From contig NC_014315.1 of NCBI RefSeq assembly GCF_000143085.1, positions 3,254,001 through 3,318,000 on the forward strand: DNA of 64,000 nucleotides, read 5' to 3'. Positions 36,854-45,892 of this stretch are shown here, piece by piece. Both the position numbers and the translations under genes were made by a program. The stretch comes from Nitrosococcus watsonii C-113 (GTDB lineage Bacteria > Pseudomonadota > Gammaproteobacteria > Nitrosococcales > Nitrosococcaceae). Each line of letters starts with the position of its first letter. Position 1 is the stretch's first letter. Below the pieces are notes generated by a model. It had not been told where the DNA came from. It saw only the letters and a list, made by a program, of their open reading frames with translations, and did no database searches.

Positions 36854-37174
36854 TTATTGAGCAGAGAGAAAAGCAGCTATATCCGCCATATCCTGCTCGC
36901 TCAGGCTGTCTGCGGAACCTTGCATGGGGGGATGGTTTCTGGCACCGGACTTATAAGCTTTAAGGGCAGAAACAAGATATGCCGCATGTTGTCCACCTAA
37001 TTTTGGCACCGCATAGGCTGGATAAGCATTACGCCAACCAGAAATGCCATGGCAACCGGCACAGAGTTCAGCTTTCTTCCGACCAGCTTCGGGGTCACCT
37101 TCCGCATGCGCGGTTAAACTAGCCAGCAAAAACACACCGGCGCCCATAGAAATAAAAAATTTTTTCTTACCCAT
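36854..37174 (-). CDS. monoheme cytochrome c
   Basis: 106-aa class I cytochrome c with signal peptide, heme site CAGCHGISGW and probable Met ligand in NHPPMQGSADSLSEQD. It is a paralogue of the next gene (36465-36806), with the same LGGQHAAYLVSALKAYKSG-type helix, so the pair looks like a split or unfused c4 cytochrome. It leads the minus-strand series toward ctaC. Confidence 0.94.
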   Translation of the reverse strand: MGKKKFFISMGAGVFLLASLTAHAEGDPEAGRKKAELCAGCHGISGWRNAYPAYAVPKLGGQHAAYLVSALKAYKSGARNHPPMQGSADSLSEQDMADIAAFLSAQ

Positions 37175-37505
37175 TTTTATGATTACTCCCGGTTACTCCC
37201 TAAGTGGAAATGGTAAGTACTAATTTATCGACTCTCTTTATTAGATTTTATCCCCTAGTGCTCAAGTATCCTCCGTCAATTGCCTATTACCAAAAGAAAT
37301 ACTGATATAAACAACTATACATGATTAGCAATCAGAATAACTCTTAACCTATATTTTATATATCGCTTAATAGCTACAAAGCAAGCATGCAGATTAATTT
37401 TGAGCAATAGAGTAGAATTTTTTTAGTGCCAGAATGGACAGCACGGTATATTAAGTTGGAGTATAACCATACACGCAACCTACTTAACAGGCAATAACGT
37501 AGATA
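37175..37505. other. intergenic region between divergent cytochrome and DUF2970 genes
   Basis: 331 bp, AT-rich, between the minus-strand cytochrome c genes and the plus-strand DUF2970 gene. It should hold both promoters. I see no convincing pair of -35 and -10 boxes, repeat or operator. Confidence 0.4.
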
Positions 37506-37718
37506 ATGCAAGACAAAAATACCCGCTCAAGCTTTCTCGGTATATTTAAGAGCATCTTTACCGCACTCATTGGACTCCAGAGCAGCCGCATGCATGAACG
37601 TAACGTTACTCAGGGCCAGCCAACCCTCTATATTTTTACCAGTATCGTAGTGCTTGCCTTTATTATCGTGGCTTTAGTAGGGCTAGTCCAATTAATTCTG
37701 CGCTTAACCGGTGCTTAG
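37506..37718 (+). CDS. DUF2970 small membrane protein
   Basis: 70-aa protein. The N-terminal half (SSFLGIFKSIFTALIGLQSS) is the DUF2970 signature and the C-terminal half is a single membrane segment (TSIVVLAFIIVALVGLVQLI). The family is often found near cytochrome oxidase genes in proteobacteria. Function unknown. Confidence 0.87.
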   Translation: MQDKNTRSSFLGIFKSIFTALIGLQSSRMHERNVTQGQPTLYIFTSIVVLAFIIVALVGLVQLILRLTGA

Positions 37719-37855
37719 GACTCTATATTTAGAACGCTAGTAGCCACGATTAATGCCTTGCAGACAGGCAAAGAGGAATAAATTCAGGTAATATCTGCCA
37801 TTCTGCCTTAAAGAAGCACTCAACAGCCTTGCAGACATTTAGATCGCAAAAAATT

Positions 37856-38449
37856 ATGTCGAATTATACCGCTACCGTTTACCGCGAAACGTTAGAAACC
37901 CGCGTCGAAGTTGATCTCAATCTAAGCGGAGAAGGGTATTTTACCGCCGAAACAGGCTTACCTTTTCTTGAGCACATGCTTGCTCAAGTAGCCCGGCATG
38001 GATTACTCGATCTCACGGTAAAAGCATCCGGCGATTTGCATATCGATGCTCACCATACCGTTGAAGATATTGGCATTACCCTGGGACAAGCCTTACAACA
38101 AGCCTTGGGTGATAAAACGGGGCTTCAACGCTATGGTTATGCCTATGTCCCCTTGGATGAAGCGCTTTCCAGAGTGGTGCTAGATCTTTCCGGAAGACCT
38201 AGCCTGCACTATCGGGTGAATTATCCCCGGGCCCGTATTGGTGATTTTGATGTCGATCTTTTCCAGGAGTTTTTTCAAGGCCTGGTCAACCACGCCGCCA
38301 TGACTTTGCATATTGATAACCTGCATGGGCGTAATGCCCATCATATCGCCGAGACCATATTCAAAGCTTTTGGCCGCGCCTTACGAGTTGCCGTGGAGTA
38401 CGATCCACGCCGAAAAGGGCAGCTAGCTTCCACCAAGGGAATGTTATAA
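37856..38449 (+). CDS. hisB: imidazoleglycerol-phosphate dehydratase
   Basis: 197-aa IGPD, sixth step of histidine synthesis. The manganese-binding motifs are [10 protein letters not shown] and [17 protein letters not shown]. It is the single-domain form without the histidinol phosphatase found in E. coli. The ATG at 37856 ([18 protein letters not shown]) fits the family; a TTG at 37829 would add 9 residues. It is first in hisB-hisH-hisA-hisF-hisI-hisE. Confidence 0.97.
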   Translation: MSNYTATVYRETLETRVEVDLNLSGEGYFTAETGLPFLEHMLAQVARHGLLDLTVKASGDLHIDAHHTVEDIGITLGQALQQALGDKTGLQRYGYAYVPLDEALSRVVLDLSGRPSLHYRVNYPRARIGDFDVDLFQEFFQGLVNHAAMTLHIDNLHGRNAHHIAETIFKAFGRALRVAVEYDPRRKGQLASTKGML

Positions 38450-38466
38450 CTTTAGGGCTTAAACTC

Positions 38467-39096
38467 ATGTCCAGCGTAGCGGTGATTGATTACGGGATGG
38501 GCAACCTCCGCTCAGTAGCTAAAGCATTAGAACAGGTGGCGGGTAAAGTTCGAATAGATGTCACCAGTAATCCCCAGCGGATTCGCGCAGCTGACCGGGT
38601 AGTTTTTCCCGGCGTAGGCGCTATTCGTGATTGTATGCATGAACTACGGCGCCTAAATCTGGATACCATAGTGACCCAATGCGCCGCTGATCGACCTTTT
38701 TTGGGAATCTGCCTGGGTCTGCAAACTTTGCTTGAGCTTAGCGAGGAAAATCACGGCGTTCCCTGCCTTGGTATACTGCCAGGCCAAGTACGGCACTTTG
38801 ATGTCAGCAAAGCAGGCTTGAAAGTACCCCATATGGGATGGAACCAAGTCCACCAAGTCCGCACACACCCCCTATGGAACGCTATTCCCCAGGATTGCCG
38901 TTTCTATTTCGTCCATAGTTACTATACAGCACCGGATGAAGCATCCCTCGTTGCTAGTCGTACGGATTATTCCACACCTTTTGCCTCGGCGTTAGCACGA
39001 GACAATATTTTTGCAGTTCAATTCCATCCCGAAAAGAGCCACAAATTTGGACTGCAATTACTCGCCAACTTCCTCACCTGGAACGGAGTGAGTTAA
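38467..39096 (+). CDS. hisH: imidazole glycerol phosphate synthase, glutaminase subunit
   Basis: 209-aa class I glutamine amidotransferase. The catalytic Cys is in [13 protein letters not shown] and the His-Glu pair is in [21 protein letters not shown] at the start is typical. It pairs with HisF, encoded two genes downstream, to pass ammonia to the cyclase. Confidence 0.98.
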   Translation: MSSVAVIDYGMGNLRSVAKALEQVAGKVRIDVTSNPQRIRAADRVVFPGVGAIRDCMHELRRLNLDTIVTQCAADRPFLGICLGLQTLLELSEENHGVPCLGILPGQVRHFDVSKAGLKVPHMGWNQVHQVRTHPLWNAIPQDCRFYFVHSYYTAPDEASLVASRTDYSTPFASALARDNIFAVQFHPEKSHKFGLQLLANFLTWNGVS

Positions 39097-39151
39097 AGCA
39101 TTACTAACTGCAATTCGCGCCCTATGGCTTGTAAATTGGAAGGAAATCACC

Positions 39152-39892
39152 ATGCTATTAATACCTGCCATCGATCTCAAGGGGGGAAAATGCGTTCGCC
39201 TGCGTCAAGGACGCATGGAAGACGATACCGTATTTTCTGATGATCCAGTCGCCGTGGCTTTACATTGGGCAGAAGCCGGTGCAAAACGGCTTCACTTAGT
39301 TGACCTAGACGGAGCGTTCGCGGGGCAACCGGTTAATGCCGATATTATTTATCATATTGCCCAAGCATTACCTGATATGGATATTCAAGTAGGAGGAGGC
39401 ATTCGCGATGGCGATACCATCCAAACTTACTTGGATGCGGGAGTTCGCTATGCCATCATCGGCACCAAGGCTATCAATGCGCCCCATTTTGTCGCTGATG
39501 CTTGTTTAGAGTTTCCTGGCCATATTCTCCTTGGCCTAGATGCACGAGAGGGCAAAATTGCAATTAACGGATGGTCCAAGCTCTCCCGGCATAATTTAGT
39601 TGATATTGCTCAACGCTTTGAAAAAGATGGAGTCGAAGCCATTATTTACACTGATATTCAGCGCGACGGCATGATGAGGGGAGTCAACGTAGAAGCCACT
39701 AGTGAGCTAGCTAAAGCGGTTAATATTCCCGTCATTGCCTCAGGCGGCGTCTCCTCGCTGGCAGAGATAGAAGCTCTATGCCGACATGAACCAGATGGCA
39801 TTGGAGGAGCGATCATTGGCCGGGCTCTCTACGAGGAGAAAATCCAGCTTGCTGAAGCCCTCGCCTTAGCCAAACGTCTCTCCGGGGAGTAA
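39152..39892 (+). CDS. hisA: ProFAR isomerase
   Basis: 246-aa (beta/alpha)8 barrel that isomerises the aminoimidazole carboxamide ribonucleotide intermediate. The start [19 protein letters not shown] has the catalytic Asp8, and the second aspartate lies in [13 protein letters not shown] strong GGAAGG site precedes the ATG. It is paralogous to HisF, next in the operon. Confidence 0.98.
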   Translation: MLLIPAIDLKGGKCVRLRQGRMEDDTVFSDDPVAVALHWAEAGAKRLHLVDLDGAFAGQPVNADIIYHIAQALPDMDIQVGGGIRDGDTIQTYLDAGVRYAIIGTKAINAPHFVADACLEFPGHILLGLDAREGKIAINGWSKLSRHNLVDIAQRFEKDGVEAIIYTDIQRDGMMRGVNVEATSELAKAVNIPVIASGGVSSLAEIEALCRHEPDGIGGAIIGRALYEEKIQLAEALALAKRLSGE

Positions 39893-39901
39893 ACAGGGCA
39901 A

Positions 39902-40675
39902 ATGAGTCTAGCCAAACGCATCATTCCTTGCCTTGACGTGGCCAATGGCCGGGTAGTAAAAGGGGTCCGTTTCGTTAATATCCGTGATGCAGGCGATCCG
40001 GTAGAAATCGCCCGTCGTTATGATGAGCAGGGCGCAGATGAAATTACTTTTCTGGATATTACCGCCAGCAGTGATAACCGGGATACGCTGGTGCATGTGG
40101 TTGAGGCGGTTGCAGCCCAAGTATTTATCCCACTTACGGTAGGCGGGGGTATTCGCTGCCTTGAAGATATCCGGCGCCTATTAATTGCTGGTGCCGATAA
40201 AGTGGGCATCAACACGGCTGCCGTCCAACGACCCGAATTAATCCGCGAAGCAGCGGAACGCTTTGGCTCCCAATGTATTGTGGTTGCCATTGATGCTAAA
40301 CAGGTTTCTTCTGCTGAGGAACCGCCGCAATGGGAAGTCTTTACCCATGGTGGCCGTAAAGAAACGGGACTGGATGCGGTAGCCTGGGCCCGCCAAATGG
40401 TTGAGTTTGGGGCTGGAGAAATTCTACTGACCAGCATGGACCGAGATGGAACCCGAGAGGGCTTTGACCTTCTGCTTACCCGTACTATTAGCGAAGCCAT
40501 CCCGGTACCGGTGATCGCCTCGGGCGGGGTAGGTACCCTGGACCATCTCGCGGCAGGGATTTTAGAAGGAAAAGCAGACGCAGTGCTGGCCGCTAGCATC
40601 TTTCACTTCGGAGAATATACCATTGCAGAAGCCAAAGAGCATTTATCGGCTCATGGCATTGAAATGAGACAATAA
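39902..40675 (+). CDS. hisF: imidazole glycerol phosphate synthase, cyclase subunit
   Basis: 257-aa barrel. The catalytic aspartates are in [15 protein letters not shown] and [13 protein letters not shown]. Phosphate-binding loops VGGGIR and ASGGVGT are present. It is the partner of HisH and lies 9 bp after hisA. Confidence 0.98.
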   Translation: MSLAKRIIPCLDVANGRVVKGVRFVNIRDAGDPVEIARRYDEQGADEITFLDITASSDNRDTLVHVVEAVAAQVFIPLTVGGGIRCLEDIRRLLIAGADKVGINTAAVQRPELIREAAERFGSQCIVVAIDAKQVSSAEEPPQWEVFTHGGRKETGLDAVAWARQMVEFGAGEILLTSMDRDGTREGFDLLLTRTISEAIPVPVIASGGVGTLDHLAAGILEGKADAVLAASIFHFGEYTIAEAKEHLSAHGIEMRQ

Positions 40676-40677
40676 CA

Positions 40678-41076
40678 ATGTCTCTCACTTGGTTGGAAGA
40701 CGTGGCTTGGAACAAGGAAGGACTTATCCCTGCGATCGCCCAGGAAGCTCACACCGGCCAAGTACTGATGCTCGCATGGATGAACCGAGAAGCCTTAGAG
40801 ACTACCGTACAATCAGGCCATGCAGTTTATTGGTCCCGATCCAGAAAGCGTTTATGGCATAAGGGCGAGCAATCCGGGCATGAACAAATCGTTAAAGCCA
40901 TTCATCTGGACTGCGATAACGACGCGGTGCTTTTATTGGTCGAACAAAAGGGAGAAATTGCTTGTCATACTGGTCGCCATCGGTGCTTTTTCAAACGTTT
41001 AGAAAAAGAAAATTGGGCAAGTGTTGAACCCGTATTGAAATCTCCAGATAGTATCTACCATAATTCAGATGAATGA
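40678..41076 (+). CDS. hisI: phosphoribosyl-AMP cyclohydrolase
   Basis: 132-aa single-domain HisI. Metal-binding motifs [10 protein letters not shown] and [10 protein letters not shown] are present, with the [17 protein letters not shown] stretch. In E. coli it is fused to HisE; here the two are separate genes that overlap by 8 bases. Confidence 0.97.
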   Translation: MSLTWLEDVAWNKEGLIPAIAQEAHTGQVLMLAWMNREALETTVQSGHAVYWSRSRKRLWHKGEQSGHEQIVKAIHLDCDNDAVLLLVEQKGEIACHTGRHRCFFKRLEKENWASVEPVLKSPDSIYHNSDE

Positions 41077-41383
41077 TACTCTTGAACGCCTTGCTACAAT
41101 ATTAGAGGAACGCAAAAATGCAGACCCGCAACACTCATATGTGGCGCAACTTTATCAGGCTGGCCAGGATAAAATCCTAAAGAAATTAGGCGAAGAAGCA
41201 GTTGAAACGGTTCTGGCTGCTAAAAGCAGAGAATCAGATGCGATTATCCATGAAACCGCCGATTTATGGTTCCATAGCTTAGTGATGCTGGCTGAGAGCG
41301 GACTCCGACCAGAGCAAGTGCTCAGGGAATTAGAGCGGCGTTTTGGTTTATCGGGGCTGGAAGAAAAAGCAAACCGGGGGTAA
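41069..41383 (+). CDS. hisE: phosphoribosyl-ATP pyrophosphatase
   Basis: 104-aa all-alpha MazG-like hydrolase. The metal-binding pattern is [15 protein letters not shown] and [14 protein letters not shown]. It starts inside the last codons of hisI, which suggests translational coupling. It closes the set of his genes here; hisG, hisD and hisC are elsewhere. Confidence 0.97.
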   Translation: MNDTLERLATILEERKNADPQHSYVAQLYQAGQDKILKKLGEEAVETVLAAKSRESDAIIHETADLWFHSLVMLAESGLRPEQVLRELERRFGLSGLEEKANRG

Positions 41384-41388
41384 AAATA

Positions 41389-41736
41389 ATGGCGATAGAT
41401 CAAATAGACTGTGTCTTTTGCAAAATTATAGAGGGTGAGCTGCCAGCAAAGCTGGTTCATGAAGACGATCAGGTAATTGCTTTTAAAGACATTCACCCCA
41501 AGGCAGAGGTCCATTTGCTGTTAGTACCCCGCACTCACATTGCCAGCCTAGAACAACTAGAAATCAAACATGAGAGGCTGGTTAGTCATTTATTGCTGCT
41601 CCTACCCGATCTCGCCCACCAGCAGGGCCTCCAGGACGGTTTCCGGACTATCATTAATACGGGACGGGGAGGTGGTCAAGAAGTGGATCATCTCCATATC
41701 CATTTGTTGGGCGGCAGCCAACTACCGGGTTTCTAG
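41389..41736 (+). CDS. hinT: HIT family nucleotide-binding protein
   Basis: 115-aa histidine-triad protein. The signature is [11 protein letters not shown] near the C-terminus, and [15 protein letters not shown] lies at the N-terminus. HinT homologues hydrolyse purine nucleoside phosphoramidates. It lies between hisE and tatA, the standard position in many proteobacteria. Confidence 0.94.
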   Translation: MAIDQIDCVFCKIIEGELPAKLVHEDDQVIAFKDIHPKAEVHLLLVPRTHIASLEQLEIKHERLVSHLLLLLPDLAHQQGLQDGFRTIINTGRGGGQEVDHLHIHLLGGSQLPGF

Positions 41737-41774
41737 CTAACATATATAAACAACTCAGAGCGCAAAGCAAAACT

Positions 41775-42050
41775 ATGGGAGTAGGTGGAATTAGTATTTG
41801 GCAGCTTCTTATCATCTTAGCGATTATATTGCTGCTATTTGGTACCAAAAAGCTGCGCTCTATTGGCACAGATCTAGGCAGTGCCGTAAAGGGCTTTCGT
41901 AATTCTTTGCGCGATGAGGAGCGCCGTGATGCTGAAGAGGCGGCAACCATGGAGCATAAGCAAGCGCATAAAACTGAAAATACCTCTCGGAGTAGTCAGC
42001 AAGGTGATACCGATTTCAAGATAAAATCTAGTAACAACGAAAACAAGTAA
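41775..42050 (+). CDS. tatA: Sec-independent translocase TatA
   Basis: 91-aa TatA. One N-terminal membrane segment ([15 protein letters not shown]), a hinge TKKLRSIG, an amphipathic helix ([13 protein letters not shown]) and a charged, disordered tail. It forms the pore-like component for folded proteins carrying twin-arginine signals. It is first in tatABC. Confidence 0.96.
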   Translation: MGVGGISIWQLLIILAIILLLFGTKKLRSIGTDLGSAVKGFRNSLRDEERRDAEEAATMEHKQAHKTENTSRSSQQGDTDFKIKSSNNENK

Positions 42051-42068
42051 TCCTTACACCACTATCCT

Positions 42069-42359
42069 ATGTTCGATATTGGCTTCTGGGAAATCTTAGT
42101 CATTTTGGTCATACTGCTCATTGTGGTGGGTCCAGAGCGGTTACCCACGGTTGCCCGTACTACAGCCCTATGGATAAGGAAAGCGCGCCGCTTCGTCTCC
42201 CAAGTTAAGCAAGAAGTGGAAGAAGAATTAAGGGCTGAAGAACTGCGTCAATCGCTTGAAAAAAACAAAGATTTATTCGATCTAGACGAAACCATTAGCG
42301 AAAAACCTCTCCCTAAGCCGAAGCCCTCCCATTCTAAAAAATCCGATGACGGTGCCTAA
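42069..42359 (+). CDS. tatB: Sec-independent translocase TatB
   Basis: 96-aa TatB. The start [20 protein letters not shown] with the conserved Glu in segment 1 and [10 protein letters not shown] hinge separates it from TatA. An acidic amphipathic helix follows. Its 3' end overlaps tatC by 14 bases. Confidence 0.96.
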   Translation: MFDIGFWEILVILVILLIVVGPERLPTVARTTALWIRKARRFVSQVKQEVEEELRAEELRQSLEKNKDLFDLDETISEKPLPKPKPSHSKKSDDGA

Positions 42360-43098
42360 ATCCTCCGGTACCGAAGAACAACCGCTAGTCTCCCATCTCA
42401 TGGAGCTGCGGAATCGTTTGCTTCGCAGCCTTATCGTCATATTGGTCATGACAGTCGTGCTCATGCCCTTTGCAAATGATCTGTACCGCTTGCTCGCCCG
42501 CCCCCTCATGGCTCATTTGCCCGAGACAAACTCAATGATTGCCACTGAAGTGGCGGCCCCCTTCCTTACCCCCTTCAAACTCACCTTAGTAACCGCAATT
42601 ATCCTCTCTGTTCCGGTGCTTCTATACCAGCTCTGGGCCTTTATTGCGCCGGGCCTTTATCAAAATGAACGCCGTCTTATTTTACCCCTATTAACTTCCA
42701 GCACCCTCTTGTTCTTTCTGGGAATAGCGTTTGCTTACTTTGTAGTTTTCCCACTGATGTTCGGCTTCTTCACTCAAGCAACACCCGAAGGTGTCGCCGT
42801 CATGACGGATATCAGCAAATATTTAGATTTTGTATTGACCATGTTTTTTGCCTTTGGACTTGCTTTTGAAGTGCCCGTAGCCACTGTATTACTCGTATGG
42901 ACCGGAATTACTAATGTAGAACGCCTGCGAGAAAAACGCCCTTATATCATTGTTGCTGCCTTTATCTCTGGCATGCTATTGACGCCCCCGGATATTATCT
43001 CGCAAACCTTACTGGCCCTCCCCATGTGGCTTTTGTTCGAAACGGGATTATGGTTCTCCCGGCTATTTATGCCAAAAAAATCTATGGAGGAACCTTAA
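42346..43098 (+). CDS. tatC: Sec-independent translocase TatC
   Basis: 250-aa TatC with six membrane segments, the receptor for twin-arginine signals. The N-terminal [14 protein letters not shown] and the [17 protein letters not shown] segment with its conserved Glu are typical. It converges with the pentapeptide gene, sharing 4 bases at the stops. Confidence 0.97.
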   Translation: MTVPKSSGTEEQPLVSHLMELRNRLLRSLIVILVMTVVLMPFANDLYRLLARPLMAHLPETNSMIATEVAAPFLTPFKLTLVTAIILSVPVLLYQLWAFIAPGLYQNERRLILPLLTSSTLLFFLGIAFAYFVVFPLMFGFFTQATPEGVAVMTDISKYLDFVLTMFFAFGLAFEVPVATVLLVWTGITNVERLREKRPYIIVAAFISGMLLTPPDIISQTLLALPMWLLFETGLWFSRLFMPKKSMEEP

Positions 43099-43442
43099 TC
43101 CGCCTTTAGATAACGCATTCTGGTTCCATAGCGCAAAGATAAACTTATCTCTTCCGGTTTCAGTTCCGAAGGAAAATAAACACCTGCAATGTGCGCGCCG
43201 TGAATACTTGCTCCTTCAAGCCGGCTAGCTGAAAAATCAACACTCCTTAAATCCGCCTGGCGAAAATAGCTGCCACTGAAATCGAGGCCTTCTGCTTTTA
43301 ATCCTCGCAGATCGGCTTTGAGAAAATCACAATAGGTCAGATCACAGCTTTCTCCGTTTGCTACCCGGCAGTTGAATTCTTCAACTTCACCATTTCTCAG
43401 CAATAAATATAAGAGATCAGATTTAATTTGGGGTTCAGTCAT
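43095..43442 (-). CDS. pentapeptide repeat protein
   Basis: 115-aa protein with about ten A(D/N)LXX-type pentapeptide repeats ([37 protein letters not shown]) forming a right-handed beta-helix. The N-terminal 35 residues are non-repeat. The role is unknown; small members of this family are common. It stands alone after tatC on the other strand. Confidence 0.86.
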   Translation of the reverse strand: MTEPQIKSDLLYLLLRNGEVEEFNCRVANGESCDLTYCDFLKADLRGLKAEGLDFSGSYFRQADLRSVDFSASRLEGASIHGAHIAGVYFPSELKPEEISLSLRYGTRMRYLKAD

Positions 43443-43699
43443 TACCTTAGCCTCTAGCGTTTTACAACTCTTTTAATAGCAAAACCCAGCTTGATGTTAT
43501 CCCGCTTTGCAGAAAAGCAACTCTTAGCAAACCATCATGGATCATTGGTATGGTAACTAATCTAAGGCGGCAATTTATCAATCTGAATACGGCTAACATT
43601 TACCGAATGCTTAAGTAAAGCTATGCTTAAATATAACACACGGCATTCAATAGCTTGCCGCACTGGAAAAGGTGGGCAAGCCTAAGCTAGGAGACTGAA

Positions 43700-43912
43700 A
43701 TGTATCTAAAACATAAGATTTCTTCTGATCTAATAGAGATTCTTAATATCAAAGAGTTAATCGATCCTTCCAGAGAAAGCATCACTGGCCGTTCTCACGT
43801 AGGAGAAGAAATGCAAGAACCCGCTTCTTTCCAGAAAAGAGAGTTTATCTTTCCCTCTGGAGAAACGTTGCCTCAATGTTGGATTGACCCAGACTATAAG
43901 AAAAAAATGTAG
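43700..43912 (+). CDS. unrecognised 70-aa protein with own RBS and terminator
   Basis: MYLKHKISSDLIEILNIKEL begins a soluble, charged protein I do not recognise. It has no membrane segment and no known motif; the C-terminal PSGETLPQCWIDPDYKKKM has the only Cys. A good AGGAG site lies 8 bases before the ATG and a strong intrinsic terminator follows 29 bp after the stop, so it looks like a genuine single-gene unit. Confidence 0.65.
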   Translation: MYLKHKISSDLIEILNIKELIDPSRESITGRSHVGEEMQEPASFQKREFIFPSGETLPQCWIDPDYKKKM

Positions 43913-43940
43913 TTCAGAAACCAGCTTTTTCGGGGACTCA

Positions 43941-43971
43941 AAGGGTTATGTGTTTTGCGTAGCCCTTTTTT
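43941..43971 (+). terminator. terminator after the 70-aa gene
   Basis: AAGGGTTATG (43941-43950) pairs with CGTAGCCCTT (43958-43967) with two G-U pairs, followed by a T run. Clear intrinsic terminator. Confidence 0.85.
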
Positions 43972-44281
43972 ATTTATTTACTCACTCACTTTGAACTAAA
44001 GTAAAACAATCATATTGGTACCACATTGCGGGAACAACGGTACAACCATTGGTACCATTTTACCTTGCTAGCTTCTTTAGCTCACATCAAATTATAGCGA
44101 TTTTTCATTGCTTACCTACCAGCTATCTTTATTGTAGATAGCTAGTTTTTATAAAGTTAAGCTACGCTTTTACCAAAATTTATGCCAAAATAGTTTTCTA
44201 AACTCACTAGTGTACCGAGATAGCTAGCGCTATAACAAAGCTCACCTCAAAAAATTTCTTAATAGAGTAAGCCGAGAATTC
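43972..44281. promoter_or_regulatory. leader region of the APC permease gene
   Basis: The palindrome-containing decamer ATTGGTACCA occurs twice (44014-44023 and 44048-44057), with a related GGTACA near 44039, about 230-270 bp before the permease start. A hairpin AGCTATCT/AGATAGCT (44121-44143) is followed by AGTTTTTAT and looks like a weak terminator or attenuator. These could be operator and attenuation signals for the permease. Confidence 0.45.
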
Positions 44282-45691
44282 ATGAAACTGTTTCGAACTA
44301 AGCCTATCGAAACGGATCTAGCTAAGGATACCGGCCTTAGAAAAGTGCTGGGAGCGTTTGATCTGATCTTACTTGGCATTGGCGCCATTATCGGCGCTGG
44401 TATTTTTGTGCTGACGGGTATTGCCGCAGCGAATTACGCTGGACCCGCCGTGGTCTTATCTTTCGTAGTAGCGGGAATAGCGGTTACTTTGGCTGCTCTT
44501 TCCTACGCAGAATTAGCTGCCTTTATCGGCGGTGCTGGCAGCGCTTATGGCTATGGCTATGCCGGTTTAGGTGAGTTTGTGGCGTGGGTCATTGGCTGGA
44601 TGCTGATTCTGGAATACACTGTTGCAATCTCCGCAGTATCCGTCGGCTGGTCAGGTTATGTCGGTAACGCACTGGCAGCAATGCAAATGCATCTGCCCGA
44701 CGTGCTGGCAAAAACGCCTTCTCAAGGCGGCTGGGTCAATTTGCCAGCGATGCTCATTATTCTTATCCTCGGAGTCCTTCTTGCTACCGGCGCTAAGGTA
44801 AGCGCCCAGTTCAACGCTATCATGGTCTTTGTCAAAGTTGCCGCCATACTGCTATTTATCGGTGTTGCCCTCTTCCATATAGATACTAATCACTGGACCC
44901 CTTTTATGCCTTTTGGCTGGCAGGGAGTCATGACCGGCGCAGCTAGTATTTTTTTTGCTTATATCGGTTTTGATGCTGTCTCTACGGCAGCTGAGGAGAC
45001 CCGAAATCCACAAAGGGATCTGCCTATTGGAATCCTGGGGTCTCTCGCTATCTGCACGCTGCTTTATATGTTAGTGGCTGCGTTATTGACCGGCATTGTA
45101 CCTTACCCCTCCTTAGATGTTCCCTCCCCAGTTTCCGAGGCCCTTCTCCAGCTAGGTGCGAAGTGGGCCTCCGGGATGATTGCTATCGGCGCTATTGCCG
45201 GCCTTACTACCGTTATGTTGGTCCTATACTTTGGGCTGACCCGGATTTTATTTGCTATTTCACGGGACGGTTTATTGCCACCCTTTTTTTCTCATATAAA
45301 CGAGAGGACCGGTACCCCCGTGCGGGTAATTTTGCTGTCTGGTCTAGCGATGGCAGGCATTGCAGGCTTCGCTCCCCTCAATGATATCGTCGAGCTTACC
45401 AACATTGGCACGCTCGGTGCATTCACAGTAGTTTGTGCTGGAGTCGCTGTACTACGCTACACTAGACCAGAGTTACACCGACCGTTCCGAATCCCATTTA
45501 GTCCTGCCGTCCCTCTACTAGGAATCGCCTTCTGCGTATATTTAATGACCCAATTGAGCGCAGATACGTGGACTCGATTTTCAATATGGATAGCAGCAGG
45601 ACTAGTCATTTACTTTACTTACTCCTACCGCCACAGTAAACTCTCTGATTCAAAGGAAAATAATAAACTAGCCCATGCGCCGCTTGAGTAA
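44282..45691 (+). CDS. APC family amino acid permease (CAT-like)
   Basis: 469-aa transporter with about twelve membrane segments. LLGIGAIIGAGIFVLTG is the conserved first-segment substrate loop of the APC superfamily, and IFFAYIGFDAVSTAAEETRNPQRDLP is the CAT/YfnA-type signature. Likely import of amino acids or amines; the substrate cannot be read from the sequence. It has a long leader with repeats, suggesting its own regulation. Confidence 0.93.
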   Translation: MKLFRTKPIETDLAKDTGLRKVLGAFDLILLGIGAIIGAGIFVLTGIAAANYAGPAVVLSFVVAGIAVTLAALSYAELAAFIGGAGSAYGYGYAGLGEFVAWVIGWMLILEYTVAISAVSVGWSGYVGNALAAMQMHLPDVLAKTPSQGGWVNLPAMLIILILGVLLATGAKVSAQFNAIMVFVKVAAILLFIGVALFHIDTNHWTPFMPFGWQGVMTGAASIFFAYIGFDAVSTAAEETRNPQRDLPIGILGSLAICTLLYMLVAALLTGIVPYPSLDVPSPVSEALLQLGAKWASGMIAIGAIAGLTTVMLVLYFGLTRILFAISRDGLLPPFFSHINERTGTPVRVILLSGLAMAGIAGFAPLNDIVELTNIGTLGAFTVVCAGVAVLRYTRPELHRPFRIPFSPAVPLLGIAFCVYLMTQLSADTWTRFSIWIAAGLVIYFTYSYRHSKLSDSKENNKLAHAPLE

Positions 45692-45892
45692 AGCCTTGCT
45701 TTGCTTCCCTTTTAACTTACCTATGCTGATAAAAAAATGTGTTGATTGCTTACGCTATTAAGCACGAATTTCCCCCCGCCCAAATTAGACATCTCTTGTC
45801 TATCCTATCTTCTTTATTGAATTTGTTAAAAAAATTTTTTCTCGTATTTTCATTATCAACAAGAGCGAGTAAGGTTTGAAGGAGAAAAGCTG

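Noticed and set aside
40018-40599. 193-codon minus-strand frame opposite hisF
   Set aside because: Serine- and proline-rich antisense shadow of a conserved enzyme gene.
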